64,000 nucleotides of DNA from the NCBI GenBank assembly GCA_036496805.1, contig DASXKN010000031.1:1-64000 (forward strand), in the 5' to 3' direction. The notes beneath the pieces are model-generated. The model saw nothing but the letters and a program-made list of their open reading frames with translations. It was not told the DNA's origin and searched no databases. Both the position numbers and the translations under genes were made by a program. How positions within the stretch are numbered: the stretch's first letter is position 1; each line of letters begins with the position of its first letter. This DNA comes from SZAS-103 sp036496805. GTDB lineage: Bacteria; Pseudomonadota; Gammaproteobacteria; Xanthomonadales; Xanthomonadaceae. This document shows, in pieces, positions 54,295 through 62,245 of the stretch.

Positions 54295-55031
54295 GCCTGG
54301 TTTGATCCCGCGAGCCTCACCGCGCAGGCGAGGTAGTTGACGTCGGTGCGACGGCCGAGCGAGGCCGCGCGCGTGAGCGGGTTGTAGTGCAGGCCGCTCA
54401 CGTCTTCCAGTTCCAGTCCGGCTTCGCGCAGCCATGCCGCCAGTTCCGACGGACGGATGAATTGCGCGTAGCTGTGAGTGCCCTTCGGCAGCAGGTTGGC
54501 GACGTATTCGGCGCCGACGATGGCCAGCGCGAACGCGGCCGGAGTGCGGTTGAGGGTCGACACGAACAGGCGTCCGCCCGGCTTGAGCAGCGTCGCGCAG
54601 GCCCGCACCACCGAGCCGGGATCCGGCACGTGCTCGAGCATCTCCATGCAGGCGATGGCATCGAAGGACGCAGGCATTTCGGCGGCGAGCGACTCGACCG
54701 ACACGACGCGGTAGTCCACGCGCAGGTGGGGCCGCGTCGCCTGCGTTTCCAGCAGGTGCAGCTTCGCGATCTCCACCAGTTCCGGCGCCAGATCGAGCGC
54801 GACGACCTGCGCGCCCTCGCCCGCCAGCGCCTCGCTGAGCAGGCCGCCGCCGCAGCCGACGTCGAGCACCTTCGCGCCGCGCAACGCACAGCGATCGCGC
54901 ACGTAGGCCAGGCGCACCGGGTTGAGCTCGTGCAACGCACGCTGCGGGCCCTGGGGATCCCACCACCGATGTGCCAGATCCGCGAACTTGTCGAGTTCGG
55001 CTTGATCGAAGTTGCTGGTCGTCGCGCTCAT
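54291..55031 (-). CDS. ubiG: Ubiquinone biosynthesis O-methyltransferase
   Basis: A 246-residue SAM-dependent enzyme that does both O-methylations in ubiquinone synthesis. The SAM loop is VLDVGCGGGLLSEALA, the second motif VALDLAPELVEIA, and the active-site region FDAIACMEMLEHVPDPG. The whole standard gene is present and starts at the ATG at 55029-55031, overlapping the stop of the small ORF upstream as ATGA. That ORF is a second copy of this gene's own beginning. Confidence 0.95.
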   Translation of the reverse strand: MSATTSNFDQAELDKFADLAHRWWDPQGPQRALHELNPVRLAYVRDRCALRGAKVLDVGCGGGLLSEALAGEGAQVVALDLAPELVEIAKLHLLETQATRPHLRVDYRVVSVESLAAEMPASFDAIACMEMLEHVPDPGSVVRACATLLKPGGRLFVSTLNRTPAAFALAIVGAEYVANLLPKGTHSYAQFIRPSELAAWLREAGLELEDVSGLHYNPLTRAASLGRRTDVNYLACAVRLAGSNQA

Positions 55032-55228
55032 TGGATGATCCCGAAGCCGGCTTCGAACCGTCCACGGTGCGTGGCGCCTGCCCGGCCATCCGTGGCCGGG
55101 CGCTCGGCAACGCGCGAGAGTCCACTGGACTCTCGCAAGCGCGTTGCCTCGCCCCACCGCCTGTGCGCGAGCTCGGCGAACTTGTCGAGTTCGGCTTGAT
55201 CGAAATTGGCGGGCGCGTTCGTCGTCAT
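55028..55228 (-). pseudogene. Duplicated 5' end of ubiG fused to a palindromic repeat
   Basis: A 66-codon frame. Its first 25 or so residues, NFDQAELDKFAELAHRRWG, repeat the UbiG N-terminus (NFDQAELDKFADLAHRWWD). At DNA level a run of at least 29 bases, including AACTTGTCGAGTTCGGCTTG, is identical in both copies. The remainder is translated palindromic repeat. The frame overlaps the mtaD stop (ATGA, 55225-55228) and the true ubiG start (ATGA, 55028-55031), so coupling through the operon is kept. It can make only a short peptide with no methyltransferase domain. Confidence 0.7.
55060..55142. repeat. Double palindromic repeat between ubiG copies
   Basis: Two strong hairpins lie side by side: GCCCGGCCA with TGGCCGGGC around 55079-55101, and GCGAGAGTCCA with TGGACTCTCGC at about 55116-55138. 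A GAAGCCGGCTTC palindrome lies nearby (about 55041-55052). The arrangement is that of a REP/BIME-like or miniature mobile element. Confidence 0.65.
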
Positions 55229-56571
55229 GAAGACTTCCCGATTGCCGCGATCCGCTCGCGCCACTGCCTTGCGTTGGCGATCAGCGCCGCCGTGTCGATG
55301 TCCACGAGCGCGCTGTCGCGCAGCTTCGCGCGGCCATCGATCCACACGTCGGTCACGTGCTGGCGGCCGGTCGCGTACACCAGTTGCGAGATCGGGTCGT
55401 ACAAGGGCTGGGTCTCGATGCGGTCCATGTCGACCAATGCGAGATCGGCACGCTTGCCCGGTTCGATGCTGCCGACGACCTCGCCCATGCCGATCGAGCG
55501 AGCGCCGCCGAGCGTGGCCATGCGCAGCGCGCTCGCCGCATTCATCGCCGAGGCATCGCCAACGGCGACCTTGGCGATGAGGGCCGCGGTGCGCATCTCG
55601 CCGAACAGGTCGAGGTCGTTGTTGCTCGCGCAACCGTCGGTGCCGAGCGCGAGGTTGACGCCGGCGCGGCGCAGGTCCTCGCTGCGGCAGGTTCCCGACG
55701 CGAGCTTGAGGTTGGATTCGGGACAATGCGCGACCGAGACGCCGCGCGCCGCGCACAGCGCGACCTCGGCATCGGTGAGCTGGGTCATGTGCACCGCGAT
55801 CAGGCGGTCGTTGAACAAGCCGAGCCGGTCGAGCCGCGCGATCGGGCGTGTGCCATGCAGCTTGAGCGATTCGGCGACCTCGTGCGCGGTCTCGTGGACG
55901 TGGCAGTGCACCGGCACGTCGAGCTGGTCGGACAGCACGCGGATGCGCTCGAAGCTGGCGTCGCAGACCGTGTACGGCGCGTGCGGCGCGTAGCAGGTGC
56001 GCACCAGGGCATCGCTGCGGTAGAGGTCGTGGACCTCGCCGGCCTTGTCGAAGTATTCGTCCTGCGAGGACGCCCACGCGGTCGGGAAATCGATGATGAC
56101 CATGCCGACCATCGCGCGAAAGCCGTGGCGGCGGTAGGTCGCGGCGCCGACGTCCGGGAAGAAATACATGTCGCTGCAGCAGGTCGTGCCGCCGCGCAGC
56201 ATCTCGGCGATGGCGAGTTCGACGCCATCGGCGACGAACTGCGGGCCCATCACCGCGCCTTCGATCGGCCAGATGTGCCCGGTCAGCCATTCCATCAACG
56301 GCAGGTCGTCGGCGACGCCGCGCATCAGGGTCATCGCGTTGTGTGCGTGGGCGTTGACGAGGCCGGGGATCAGGACCGAGTGCGGGCGGCGGATCGTCTC
56401 TTTCGCGCTGTACGCGGCGCGCGCCTGCTCGACCGGCAGCACGGCGAGGATGGCGCCGTCCTTCACCGCGACCGCGTGGTCGGTGAGCACGACGCCGTGC
56501 GGCTCGACGGGGATGACCCAGCCCGGTTCGATGAGCAGGTCGCAGGGCGTGGGCTTGGTAGCGTCTGTCAT
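55225..56571 (-). CDS. mtaD: 5-methylthioadenosine/S-adenosylhomocysteine deaminase
   Basis: A 448-residue amidohydrolase of the TRZ/ATZ group. The metal motif is NAHAHNAMTLMRG, further ligands are in VHCHVHETAHE and a histidine near the IAVHMTQL strand, and the late aspartate is in LGTDGCASNNDLDLF. The order mtaD-ubiG-mupP is that of P. aeruginosa, where this gene product deaminates methylthioadenosine to methylthioinosine. That makes it the likely upstream step for MtnB, MtnC and MtnD near 4-6 kb. Confidence 0.85.
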   Translation of the reverse strand: MTDATKPTPCDLLIEPGWVIPVEPHGVVLTDHAVAVKDGAILAVLPVEQARAAYSAKETIRRPHSVLIPGLVNAHAHNAMTLMRGVADDLPLMEWLTGHIWPIEGAVMGPQFVADGVELAIAEMLRGGTTCCSDMYFFPDVGAATYRRHGFRAMVGMVIIDFPTAWASSQDEYFDKAGEVHDLYRSDALVRTCYAPHAPYTVCDASFERIRVLSDQLDVPVHCHVHETAHEVAESLKLHGTRPIARLDRLGLFNDRLIAVHMTQLTDAEVALCAARGVSVAHCPESNLKLASGTCRSEDLRRAGVNLALGTDGCASNNDLDLFGEMRTAALIAKVAVGDASAMNAASALRMATLGGARSIGMGEVVGSIEPGKRADLALVDMDRIETQPLYDPISQLVYATGRQHVTDVWIDGRAKLRDSALVDIDTAALIANARQWRERIAAIGKSS

Positions 56572-56582
56572 TGCTTCTGGCT

Positions 56583-56674
56583 CGTCATTCCTGCGAATGC
56601 AGGAATCCAGTGTCTTTCATCATCGTGACACGCGACAGCGAAAGGCACTGGATCCCCGCCTGCGAGGGATGACG
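56583..56674. repeat. Inverted pair of REP-like repeats
   Basis: CGTCATTCCTGCGAATGCAG continuing to ATCCAGTG (56583-56612) and CACTGGATCCCCGCCTGCGA continuing to GATGACG (56646-56674) are inverted relative to each other, and each has an internal hairpin. A third copy lies at 60698-60728. This is a repeat family widespread in proteobacteria. Confidence 0.75.
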
Positions 56675-56719
56675 CATCGGCAAAGGCGCAGCCGCAGCGC
56701 GGCTGCGCGCCGATGCGTC
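56671..56719 (-). terminator. Long hairpin at the end of efp
   Basis: GACGCATCGGC (56671-56681) pairs with GCCGATGCGTC (56709-56719) and GCGCAGCCGC (56686-56695) with GCGGCTGCGC (56699-56708); the only break is an AAAG bulge. The 21-bp stem includes part of the efp stop codon. There is no T-run, so it may act by blocking exonucleases more than as a classical terminator. Confidence 0.6.
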
Positions 56720-57281
56720 ACTTCACCCGGCTGACGTATTCGCCGGAGCGGGTATCGACCTTGATGATTTCATCCTGGTTGACGAACAGCGGCACGCGCA
56801 CCACCGCGCCGGTCTCGAGCTTGGCCGGCTTGCCGCCGCCGCCCGAGGTGTCGCCACGCAGGCCCGGATCGGTCTCGACGATCTTCAGCTCGACGAAGTT
56901 CGGCGGCTGCACCGCGATCGGGCTGCCGTTCCACAGCGTCACCACGCAGGGCTCCTCGCCCTTGAGCCACTTGGTCGCGTCGCCCACTCCGGCGGCATCG
57001 GCCTGCACCTGCTCGAAGGTGTCGGACTGCATGAAGTGCCAGTGCTCGCCGTCGCTGTAGAGGTACTGCATGTCGGTGTCGACCACGTCGGCCGCTTCCA
57101 GCGAGTCGGTCGCCTTCATCGTCATCTCGACCACGCGGCCGGACTTGATGAAGCGATACTTCACGCGAGTGAAGGCCTGGCCCTTGCCCGGCTTGACGTA
57201 TTCGGTGTCGGTGATGACGCACGGCTCGTTGTTGACGATGATCTTCATGCCGTTCTTGACGTCGTTCATGCCGTAAGCCAT
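56718..57281 (-). CDS. efp: Elongation factor P
   Basis: A 187-residue EF-P that relieves ribosome stalling at polyproline. Three beta domains are present, with the modified loop YVKPGKGQAF (K33 the likely lysine). The C-terminal GEYVSRVK ending is typical. The start is the ATG at 57279-57281 (MAYGMNDVKNG). It is divergent from epmB, whose product is the lysine aminomutase that prepares the K33 modification; epmA is not in the window. Confidence 0.95.
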   Translation of the reverse strand: MAYGMNDVKNGMKIIVNNEPCVITDTEYVKPGKGQAFTRVKYRFIKSGRVVEMTMKATDSLEAADVVDTDMQYLYSDGEHWHFMQSDTFEQVQADAAGVGDATKWLKGEEPCVVTLWNGSPIAVQPPNFVELKIVETDPGLRGDTSGGGGKPAKLETGAVVRVPLFVNQDEIIKVDTRSGEYVSRVK

Positions 57282-57402
57282 GCGAAACACTCCATAAGCG
57301 GGCGAGCCGTTCGCGCGAACGGCTACAATGTTGGGGTCGATGATGGTCCTGGATGGCGGAACCGCGCAGCCGCGGCTTCGCCGATTACGTTTGCAGCCCG
57401 AT

Positions 57403-58404
57403 ATGATAACCGCTCAAGCCCATTCGGCGCAGCCGCGCTGGCAGCAGCTCTGGCGCGACGCCGTGCGCGACCCGCGCGACCTGCTGCACCTGCTCGACCT
57501 GCCGCAGATGGCTTCCATGCTCTCGGACGCGGCGGCAGAGCAGTTCCCGCTGCGGGTGCCGCAGGGCTTCGTGGCGAGGATGCGTCGCGGCGATCCGCAC
57601 GATCCGCTGCTGCGCCAGGTGCTGCCGGTGACGGACGAGGAACGCATCGTCCCCGGTTTCGGCCTCGACGCGGTCGGCGACGCGGCCGCACGCGGCGCGA
57701 CCGGGGTGATCCACAAGTACGCCGGGCGCGCCCTGCTGGTCGCGACCGGCAGTTGCGCGGTGCATTGCCGCTACTGCTTCCGCCGGCACTTCCCGTATGC
57801 CGAGGAGACCGCGGCAACGGCGCGCTGGGCCGAGGCGCTCGAATACCTGCAAGCCGACGCCAGCGTCGAGGAAGCGCTGCTGTCCGGCGGCGATCCATTC
57901 TCGCTGTCCACGACCAGGCTCGCCGAGTTCACCGATGCGCTGGCACGGATCGACCACGTGCGCACCCTGCGCATCCACACGCGCCTGCCGGTCGTGCTGC
58001 CCGAGCGCATCGATGCGGAACTCGTCGACTGGTTGCGCCGTCTGCGGCAGCACGCGGTCATCGTGATCCATGCCAACCATGCGAACGAGTTCGACGCGAC
58101 GGTCGACGCGGCACTGCAACGACTGCGCGCGGCGGGCGCAACCCTGCTGAACCAGTCGGTGCTGTTGCGTGGCGTCAACGACGAAGCCGGGGCCCTGGTC
58201 GCGCTGTCGCGGCGGATGTTCGCGGCCGGCGTGCTGCCGTACTACCTGCACCAGCTCGACCGCGTCGCCGGCACGGCGCATTTCGCGGTGGACGACGATC
58301 GCGCCCGCGACCTCGTCGCGGCGATGCGCGCGTGCTTGCCGGGCTACCTCGTGCCCCGGCTGGTGCGCGAAACCGCGGGCGAGCCGTCGAAGACCCCGCT
58401 GTGA
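57403..58404 (+). CDS. epmB: EF-P beta-lysylation protein EpmB (lysine 2,3-aminomutase-like)
   Basis: A 333-residue radical-SAM enzyme that makes (R)-beta-lysine for EF-P. The CxxxCxxC cluster motif is CAVHCRYCFRRHF, and the SAM and PLP segments LLSGGDPFSL and IHTRLPVVLP match. The start is the ATG at 57403 (MITAQAH...WQQLWRDAVRDP), as in xanthomonad relatives I remember; upstream in-frame ATGs lie in the efp promoter region. The pair efp/epmB is head to head, 121 bases apart. Confidence 0.93.
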   Translation: MITAQAHSAQPRWQQLWRDAVRDPRDLLHLLDLPQMASMLSDAAAEQFPLRVPQGFVARMRRGDPHDPLLRQVLPVTDEERIVPGFGLDAVGDAAARGATGVIHKYAGRALLVATGSCAVHCRYCFRRHFPYAEETAATARWAEALEYLQADASVEEALLSGGDPFSLSTTRLAEFTDALARIDHVRTLRIHTRLPVVLPERIDAELVDWLRRLRQHAVIVIHANHANEFDATVDAALQRLRAAGATLLNQSVLLRGVNDEAGALVALSRRMFAAGVLPYYLHQLDRVAGTAHFAVDDDRARDLVAAMRACLPGYLVPRLVRETAGEPSKTPL

Positions 58405-58535
58405 CCGGCCGCTTCGGCCCGGCCCGCTCCCCACCCCGCGATTAACCGCCCTGAGGTACTATCCAAGGTCGCCGCACTCCTCACATTCTGCGTAGAATCC
58501 TTGCAGAACCCATTGACTTCCCTAGAGCCTGGCGC

Positions 58536-60614
58536 ATGGCCGCGAAAGCGAAAGAAACAGTCATCCGGTTGATGGTCGTGGAGGACCAGCTCGATCATGC
58601 CGAGCACCACCTCAGCGTCCTGCGCAACGGCGGGATCGCGGTGCGCCCGCAGCGCCCGCAGGACCTGGCCGAGCTGAAGACGCAGCTCGCCGAAGGCAAC
58701 ATCGACCTCGTGCTCGCCTCGCTGGACGCGAAGAACCTGGTTTTCGCCGACGTGATCAATGCGGTCAACGCCAGCGGCAAGGACATCTCGGTGATCGCCA
58801 CCATCGGCGCGCTCGAGGAAAACCGGGTGGTCGCCGCCCTGGTCGCGGGCGCGCGCGACGTGGCGCTGCGCGACCGTCCCGAGCACCTGCGCCTGCTCGT
58901 CCGCAACGAATTCACCGCGCTCGAAACCCGCCGCGAGTTCCGCCGCGCCGAGGCCGCCCTGCACGAATCCGAGCGCCGCTGCGACTCGCTGATGGCTTCC
59001 TCGCGCGACCCCATCGCCTACGTCGCCGACGGCATGCACATCCGCGCCAACGAAGCTTACCTGGAGATGTTCGGCTACGAGGACTTCGAGGAAATCGAAG
59101 GCCTGCCGCTGCTGGACATGGTCGGCGACAGCGATGCCGACCGCTTCAAGACCCTGCTCAAGAACCTCGCCAAGGGCGAGCGGCCGCCGGACAAGTACGA
59201 GCTGCGCGCACGCCGCGCCGACGGTTCGGACTTCGACGCGACCATGGAGTTTTCGCAGGCCAAGTACGAGGGCGAGGACTGCCTGCAAATCATGTTCCGC
59301 CAGCGCATGGTCGACGCCGACATGCAGCGCGAGCTCGACGAGCTGCGTTACCGCGACCAGGTCACCGGCCTGTCGAACCGGCGCTATTTCCTGGAGCAGC
59401 TCGAACCGGCGGTCAAGTCGGCCGCGGACGGCAAGAACGACCAGATCCTGCTGCTGATCGAACCCGACCACTATTCCACGCTGATGCAGGAAATCGGCAT
59501 CGGCCATGCCGACGAGTTCCTCGCCCGCCTGGCTACGCGCCTGCGCGAGACCGTCGGCGACAAGGTGATCGCGGCGCGCTTCGGCGACCACACTTTCGCG
59601 GTGCTCAAGACCGATTCGCCTCCCAACGCGAGCCAGATGCTGGCCGAATCCATCCGCGCCGGCTTCCATGGCTTCATCGTCGAGGCCGGCGGGCGCTCGG
59701 TGAACATCACCGTCAGCATCGGCGGCGTGCAGATCGGCGAGAAGATCGCCAGCCTGCAGCAGGTGCTGGGCAAGGCCGGCCAGGCGGTCAATTCCTCCGG
59801 CAGCCTCGGCGGCAACCGCGCGGAGATCTTCGATCCGTCCGCGCGCGACCGCGCCGAGACCGAGCGCATCGCTGCCTGGGTGCAGCGCATCCAGGAAGCG
59901 CTCAAGGGCGACGGTTTCCTCCTGCACTACCAGCCGATCATCAGCATGAACGGCCAGCCGGGCGAAACCTACGAGGCCCTGCTGCGCATGAAGGGCCCGA
60001 CCGGCGAGATCGTGCCGCCGACCAACTTCCTGATGATCGCCGAGGAACACGGCCTGCTCGACGACCTCGACCGCTGGGTGCTCCGGCGCGCGATCGCCGT
60101 GCTCGCCGAGCGCAAGAAGGCCGGCAAGCAGACGACCCTGATGGTCAAGGTCACGCCGGCTTCGCTGACCGAGGGCGGATTCGAGGACCTGATCCGCGAG
60201 CAACTCAAGCAGCACGGCGTTCCCGGCGACCGGCTGATCCTGGAAATCCCCGAGTCGAAGGTCTTCACCAACCTGCGCGCGACCCAGGACCTGCAGAAGG
60301 CGATCCAGCCGCTCGGCTGCAGGATCGCGCTCGAGCAGTTCGGCACCGGCCTGAACTCGTTCCAGATGCTCGGCCACGTCGACGCGGCCTTCCTCAAGAT
60401 CGACCGCTCGTTCTCCGCCGACCTGGCCAAGTCGGCCGACAACCAGAAGAAGATGCGCGAGATCACCACCGAGGGCCATCGCCTCGGCAAGCAGGTGATG
60501 GCCGAGTTCGTGCAGGACGCGGGCAGCATGAGCGTGCTGTTCTCGGTCGGCGTGGATTACGTGGAAGGCCACTTCCTCGCCCAGGCCGGGCCGGAGATGA
60601 ACTACGAGTTCTGA
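58536..60614 (+). CDS. fimX: FimX-type c-di-GMP receptor (REC-PAS-GGDEF-EAL)
   Basis: A 692-residue protein close in length and layout to FimX of Pseudomonas and Xanthomonas: degenerate receiver (1-125; no phosphorylatable Asp in LVLASLDAK), PAS (about 140-265), degenerate GGDEF (RFGDHTF, about 348) and EAL domain (from about 440). The EAL domain keeps EALLR but has EIPES, EQFGTG and AEFVQ where active enzymes have E-x-x-E, DDFG and AEGVE, so it should bind c-di-GMP without cutting it. FimX with PilZ and PilB controls type IV pilus assembly. A TAGAAT -10-like hexamer lies at 58493-58498. Confidence 0.87.
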   Translation: MAAKAKETVIRLMVVEDQLDHAEHHLSVLRNGGIAVRPQRPQDLAELKTQLAEGNIDLVLASLDAKNLVFADVINAVNASGKDISVIATIGALEENRVVAALVAGARDVALRDRPEHLRLLVRNEFTALETRREFRRAEAALHESERRCDSLMASSRDPIAYVADGMHIRANEAYLEMFGYEDFEEIEGLPLLDMVGDSDADRFKTLLKNLAKGERPPDKYELRARRADGSDFDATMEFSQAKYEGEDCLQIMFRQRMVDADMQRELDELRYRDQVTGLSNRRYFLEQLEPAVKSAADGKNDQILLLIEPDHYSTLMQEIGIGHADEFLARLATRLRETVGDKVIAARFGDHTFAVLKTDSPPNASQMLAESIRAGFHGFIVEAGGRSVNITVSIGGVQIGEKIASLQQVLGKAGQAVNSSGSLGGNRAEIFDPSARDRAETERIAAWVQRIQEALKGDGFLLHYQPIISMNGQPGETYEALLRMKGPTGEIVPPTNFLMIAEEHGLLDDLDRWVLRRAIAVLAERKKAGKQTTLMVKVTPASLTEGGFEDLIREQLKQHGVPGDRLILEIPESKVFTNLRATQDLQKAIQPLGCRIALEQFGTGLNSFQMLGHVDAAFLKIDRSFSADLAKSADNQKKMREITTEGHRLGKQVMAEFVQDAGSMSVLFSVGVDYVEGHFLAQAGPEMNYEF

Positions 60615-60729
60615 CGGAACCACGAGTCCTGGCAGGACCACGAGTCCCGACAGCCGCGGGATTCCCGCGTCTTGCCCTTGATCGTCTTGCCCTTGATCGT
60701 CATCCCCGCGAAGGCGGGGATCCAGTGAC
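60615..60729. repeat. Short direct repeats and a REP-like hairpin after fimX
   Basis: CCACGAGTCC occurs at 60621 and 60639. A 15-bp unit CGTCTTGCCCTTGAT is tandemly doubled at 60668-60697. A REP-like copy, GTCATCCCCGCGAAGGCGGG, follows at 60698-60728. The remainder of the gap to lexA2 (60730-60950) shows no gene I can support. Confidence 0.75.
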
Positions 60730-60937
60730 TTTGCTGGCGAGCTGGCAAAACGAGCCCTTCTCTCTTTGGCCATTGCTCCTCCGGTCGATCACACCATGGG
60801 TGTTGCATCGACCGGTTGAAACCGCCTCCCAAAACAGAAAGTAACTCGCGCGCCAGCGCGAAACGCTCTTGATCTTGATCCTGTCCAAGGCTGGACATCC
60901 TGCGCCTGGATCAAATAGCCGAGTGCGGCGGAAATCA

Positions 60938-60975
60938 TTGGACACTCCCGCATGCAGGGTGTAAATATATACACC
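60938..60975 (+). promoter_or_regulatory. LexA2 operator and promoter of the mutasome operon
   Basis: Palindrome GGTGTA-AATATA-TACACC at 60958-60975 touches the lexA2 ATG (60976). TTGGAC (60938-60943) and TAAATA (60962-60967) are 18 bases apart and form a plausible promoter. The palindrome overlaps the -10 and the likely transcription start, so a bound repressor would block RNA polymerase, and the mRNA is probably leaderless. I recall a TGTACAAATGTACA-like site for Xanthomonas LexA2; this is similar, not identical. Confidence 0.7.
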
Positions 60976-61611
60976 ATGCCCCTCACCGCCCGCCAGCAAG
61001 CCATCCTCGACCACCTTCGCGCCCAGGTCGCGGCCGAAGGTCGACCCCCGACGCTTGGCGAGATCGCATCCGCGTTCGACATCCACCTCAACGCCGCGCG
61101 CAAGCACCTCCATGCCCTGGCCGCGAAAGGCGCGCTGCAACTCGCGCCCGGCAAGGCGCGCGGGATCCGGTTGCTGGATGTCCCCGCGACGGGTCGGCAA
61201 CTGGCGGCCGCATCGACGCGCCGCGCCCACTTCGAACTTCCCCTCGTCGGCCGCGTCGCCGCTGGCAGCCCGATCATGTCCGAGGGCAACATCGAGGCGC
61301 GCTTCGCGATCGATCCCGCGCTGTTCCGTCCCCGCGCCGACTACCTGCTGCGCGTGCAGGGCGAGAGCATGCGCGAAGCCGGCATCCGCGACGGCGACCT
61401 GATCGCCGTGCACCGCACGCCCGAGGCGCTCGACGGCCAGATCGTGGTCGCGCGCATCGAGGACGAGATCACCGTCAAGCGCCTGCGCACCGAAGCCGAC
61501 CGCATCGTGCTGCTGCCCGAAAACCCCGACTTCCGGCCGATCGTCGTCGATGCGCGCGCAGGCAGCTTCGCGATCGAAGGCGTGTACGTCGGCGCGATCC
61601 GGAGGACCTGA
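60976..61611 (+). CDS. lexA: LexA-family repressor (LexA2-like)
   Basis: A 211-residue LexA. A winged helix (TARQQAILDHLR...PTLGEIASAFDIHLNAARKHLHAL) is followed by a cleavage site VAAGSP and a serine peptidase domain: catalytic serine in VQGESMREAGI and lysine in ITVKRL. Self-cleavage stimulated by RecA filaments would release the operon after DNA damage. An alternative start 8 codons upstream would run through the operator, so the ATG at 60976 is right. Xanthomonads often have two LexA proteins; the one heading imuA-imuB-dnaE2 is LexA2. Confidence 0.92.
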   Translation: MPLTARQQAILDHLRAQVAAEGRPPTLGEIASAFDIHLNAARKHLHALAAKGALQLAPGKARGIRLLDVPATGRQLAAASTRRAHFELPLVGRVAAGSPIMSEGNIEARFAIDPALFRPRADYLLRVQGESMREAGIRDGDLIAVHRTPEALDGQIVVARIEDEITVKRLRTEADRIVLLPENPDFRPIVVDARAGSFAIEGVYVGAIRRT

Positions 61612-61612
61612 A

Positions 61613-62236
61613 GTGCGCGAAGCCGCAACGCTGCAGGACGCCCTGCGCGATGGCCGCATCTTCACCGGCGGCCGCGCGGCGCGGACGCACGATGGCCTCG
61701 CCAGCGGCAACGCCTTGCTCGACGAAGCGCTGCCATGGGGCGGCTTTCCGCGCGGCGCGCTGACCGAGCTGCTGGTGGCCGCCGACGGCCTCGGCGAGTT
61801 CTCGCTGCTGCTGCCCGCGCTGGCGACGCTCGCACGGCGCGAACGCCTCGTCTTCGTCGCACCACCGTATGTTCCCTACGCGCCTGCGCTCGTGCGCGCG
61901 GGCCTGCCGCTCGCGCGGCTCGCGTGGATCGACGCGCCGCCCGACCGCGCGTTGTGGACCGCCGAGCAATGCCTGCGCGCGGGCTGCATCGGCGCGGCCC
62001 TCGCATGGAGCACCGGCGGCGACGAGCGCGCGCTGCGCCGGCTGCAGGTCGCGGCCGAGGATGGTGGCAGCTTCGGTTTCCTGTTCCGGCCGGCGCGCCA
62101 TGCCGCCAATCCCAGCCCCGCCGCGCTGCGCCTGCTCGTCGAGGCCGACGCCCGCGGTTGCGCCCGGCTGCGCGTGCTCAAGTGCCGCGGCGCGCAACCG
62201 CCCACCCTCGCGCTGCCGCACGCACGCGCGCATTGA
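61613..62236 (+). CDS. imuA: ImuA, mutasome accessory protein
   Basis: A 207-residue protein of the RecA/SulA-like ImuA family, a partner of ImuB and DnaE2 in DNA-damage-induced mutagenesis. It has the strand and loop SGNALLDEALPWGGFPRGALTELL, which corresponds to the RecA-like core without a full Walker A. It starts with GTG at 61613 after a GGAGG site, one base after the lexA2 stop. imuB follows after 9 bases. Confidence 0.88.
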   Translation: MREAATLQDALRDGRIFTGGRAARTHDGLASGNALLDEALPWGGFPRGALTELLVAADGLGEFSLLLPALATLARRERLVFVAPPYVPYAPALVRAGLPLARLAWIDAPPDRALWTAEQCLRAGCIGAALAWSTGGDERALRRLQVAAEDGGSFGFLFRPARHAANPSPAALRLLVEADARGCARLRVLKCRGAQPPTLALPHARAH

Positions 62237-62245
62237 AGCGCCGCC

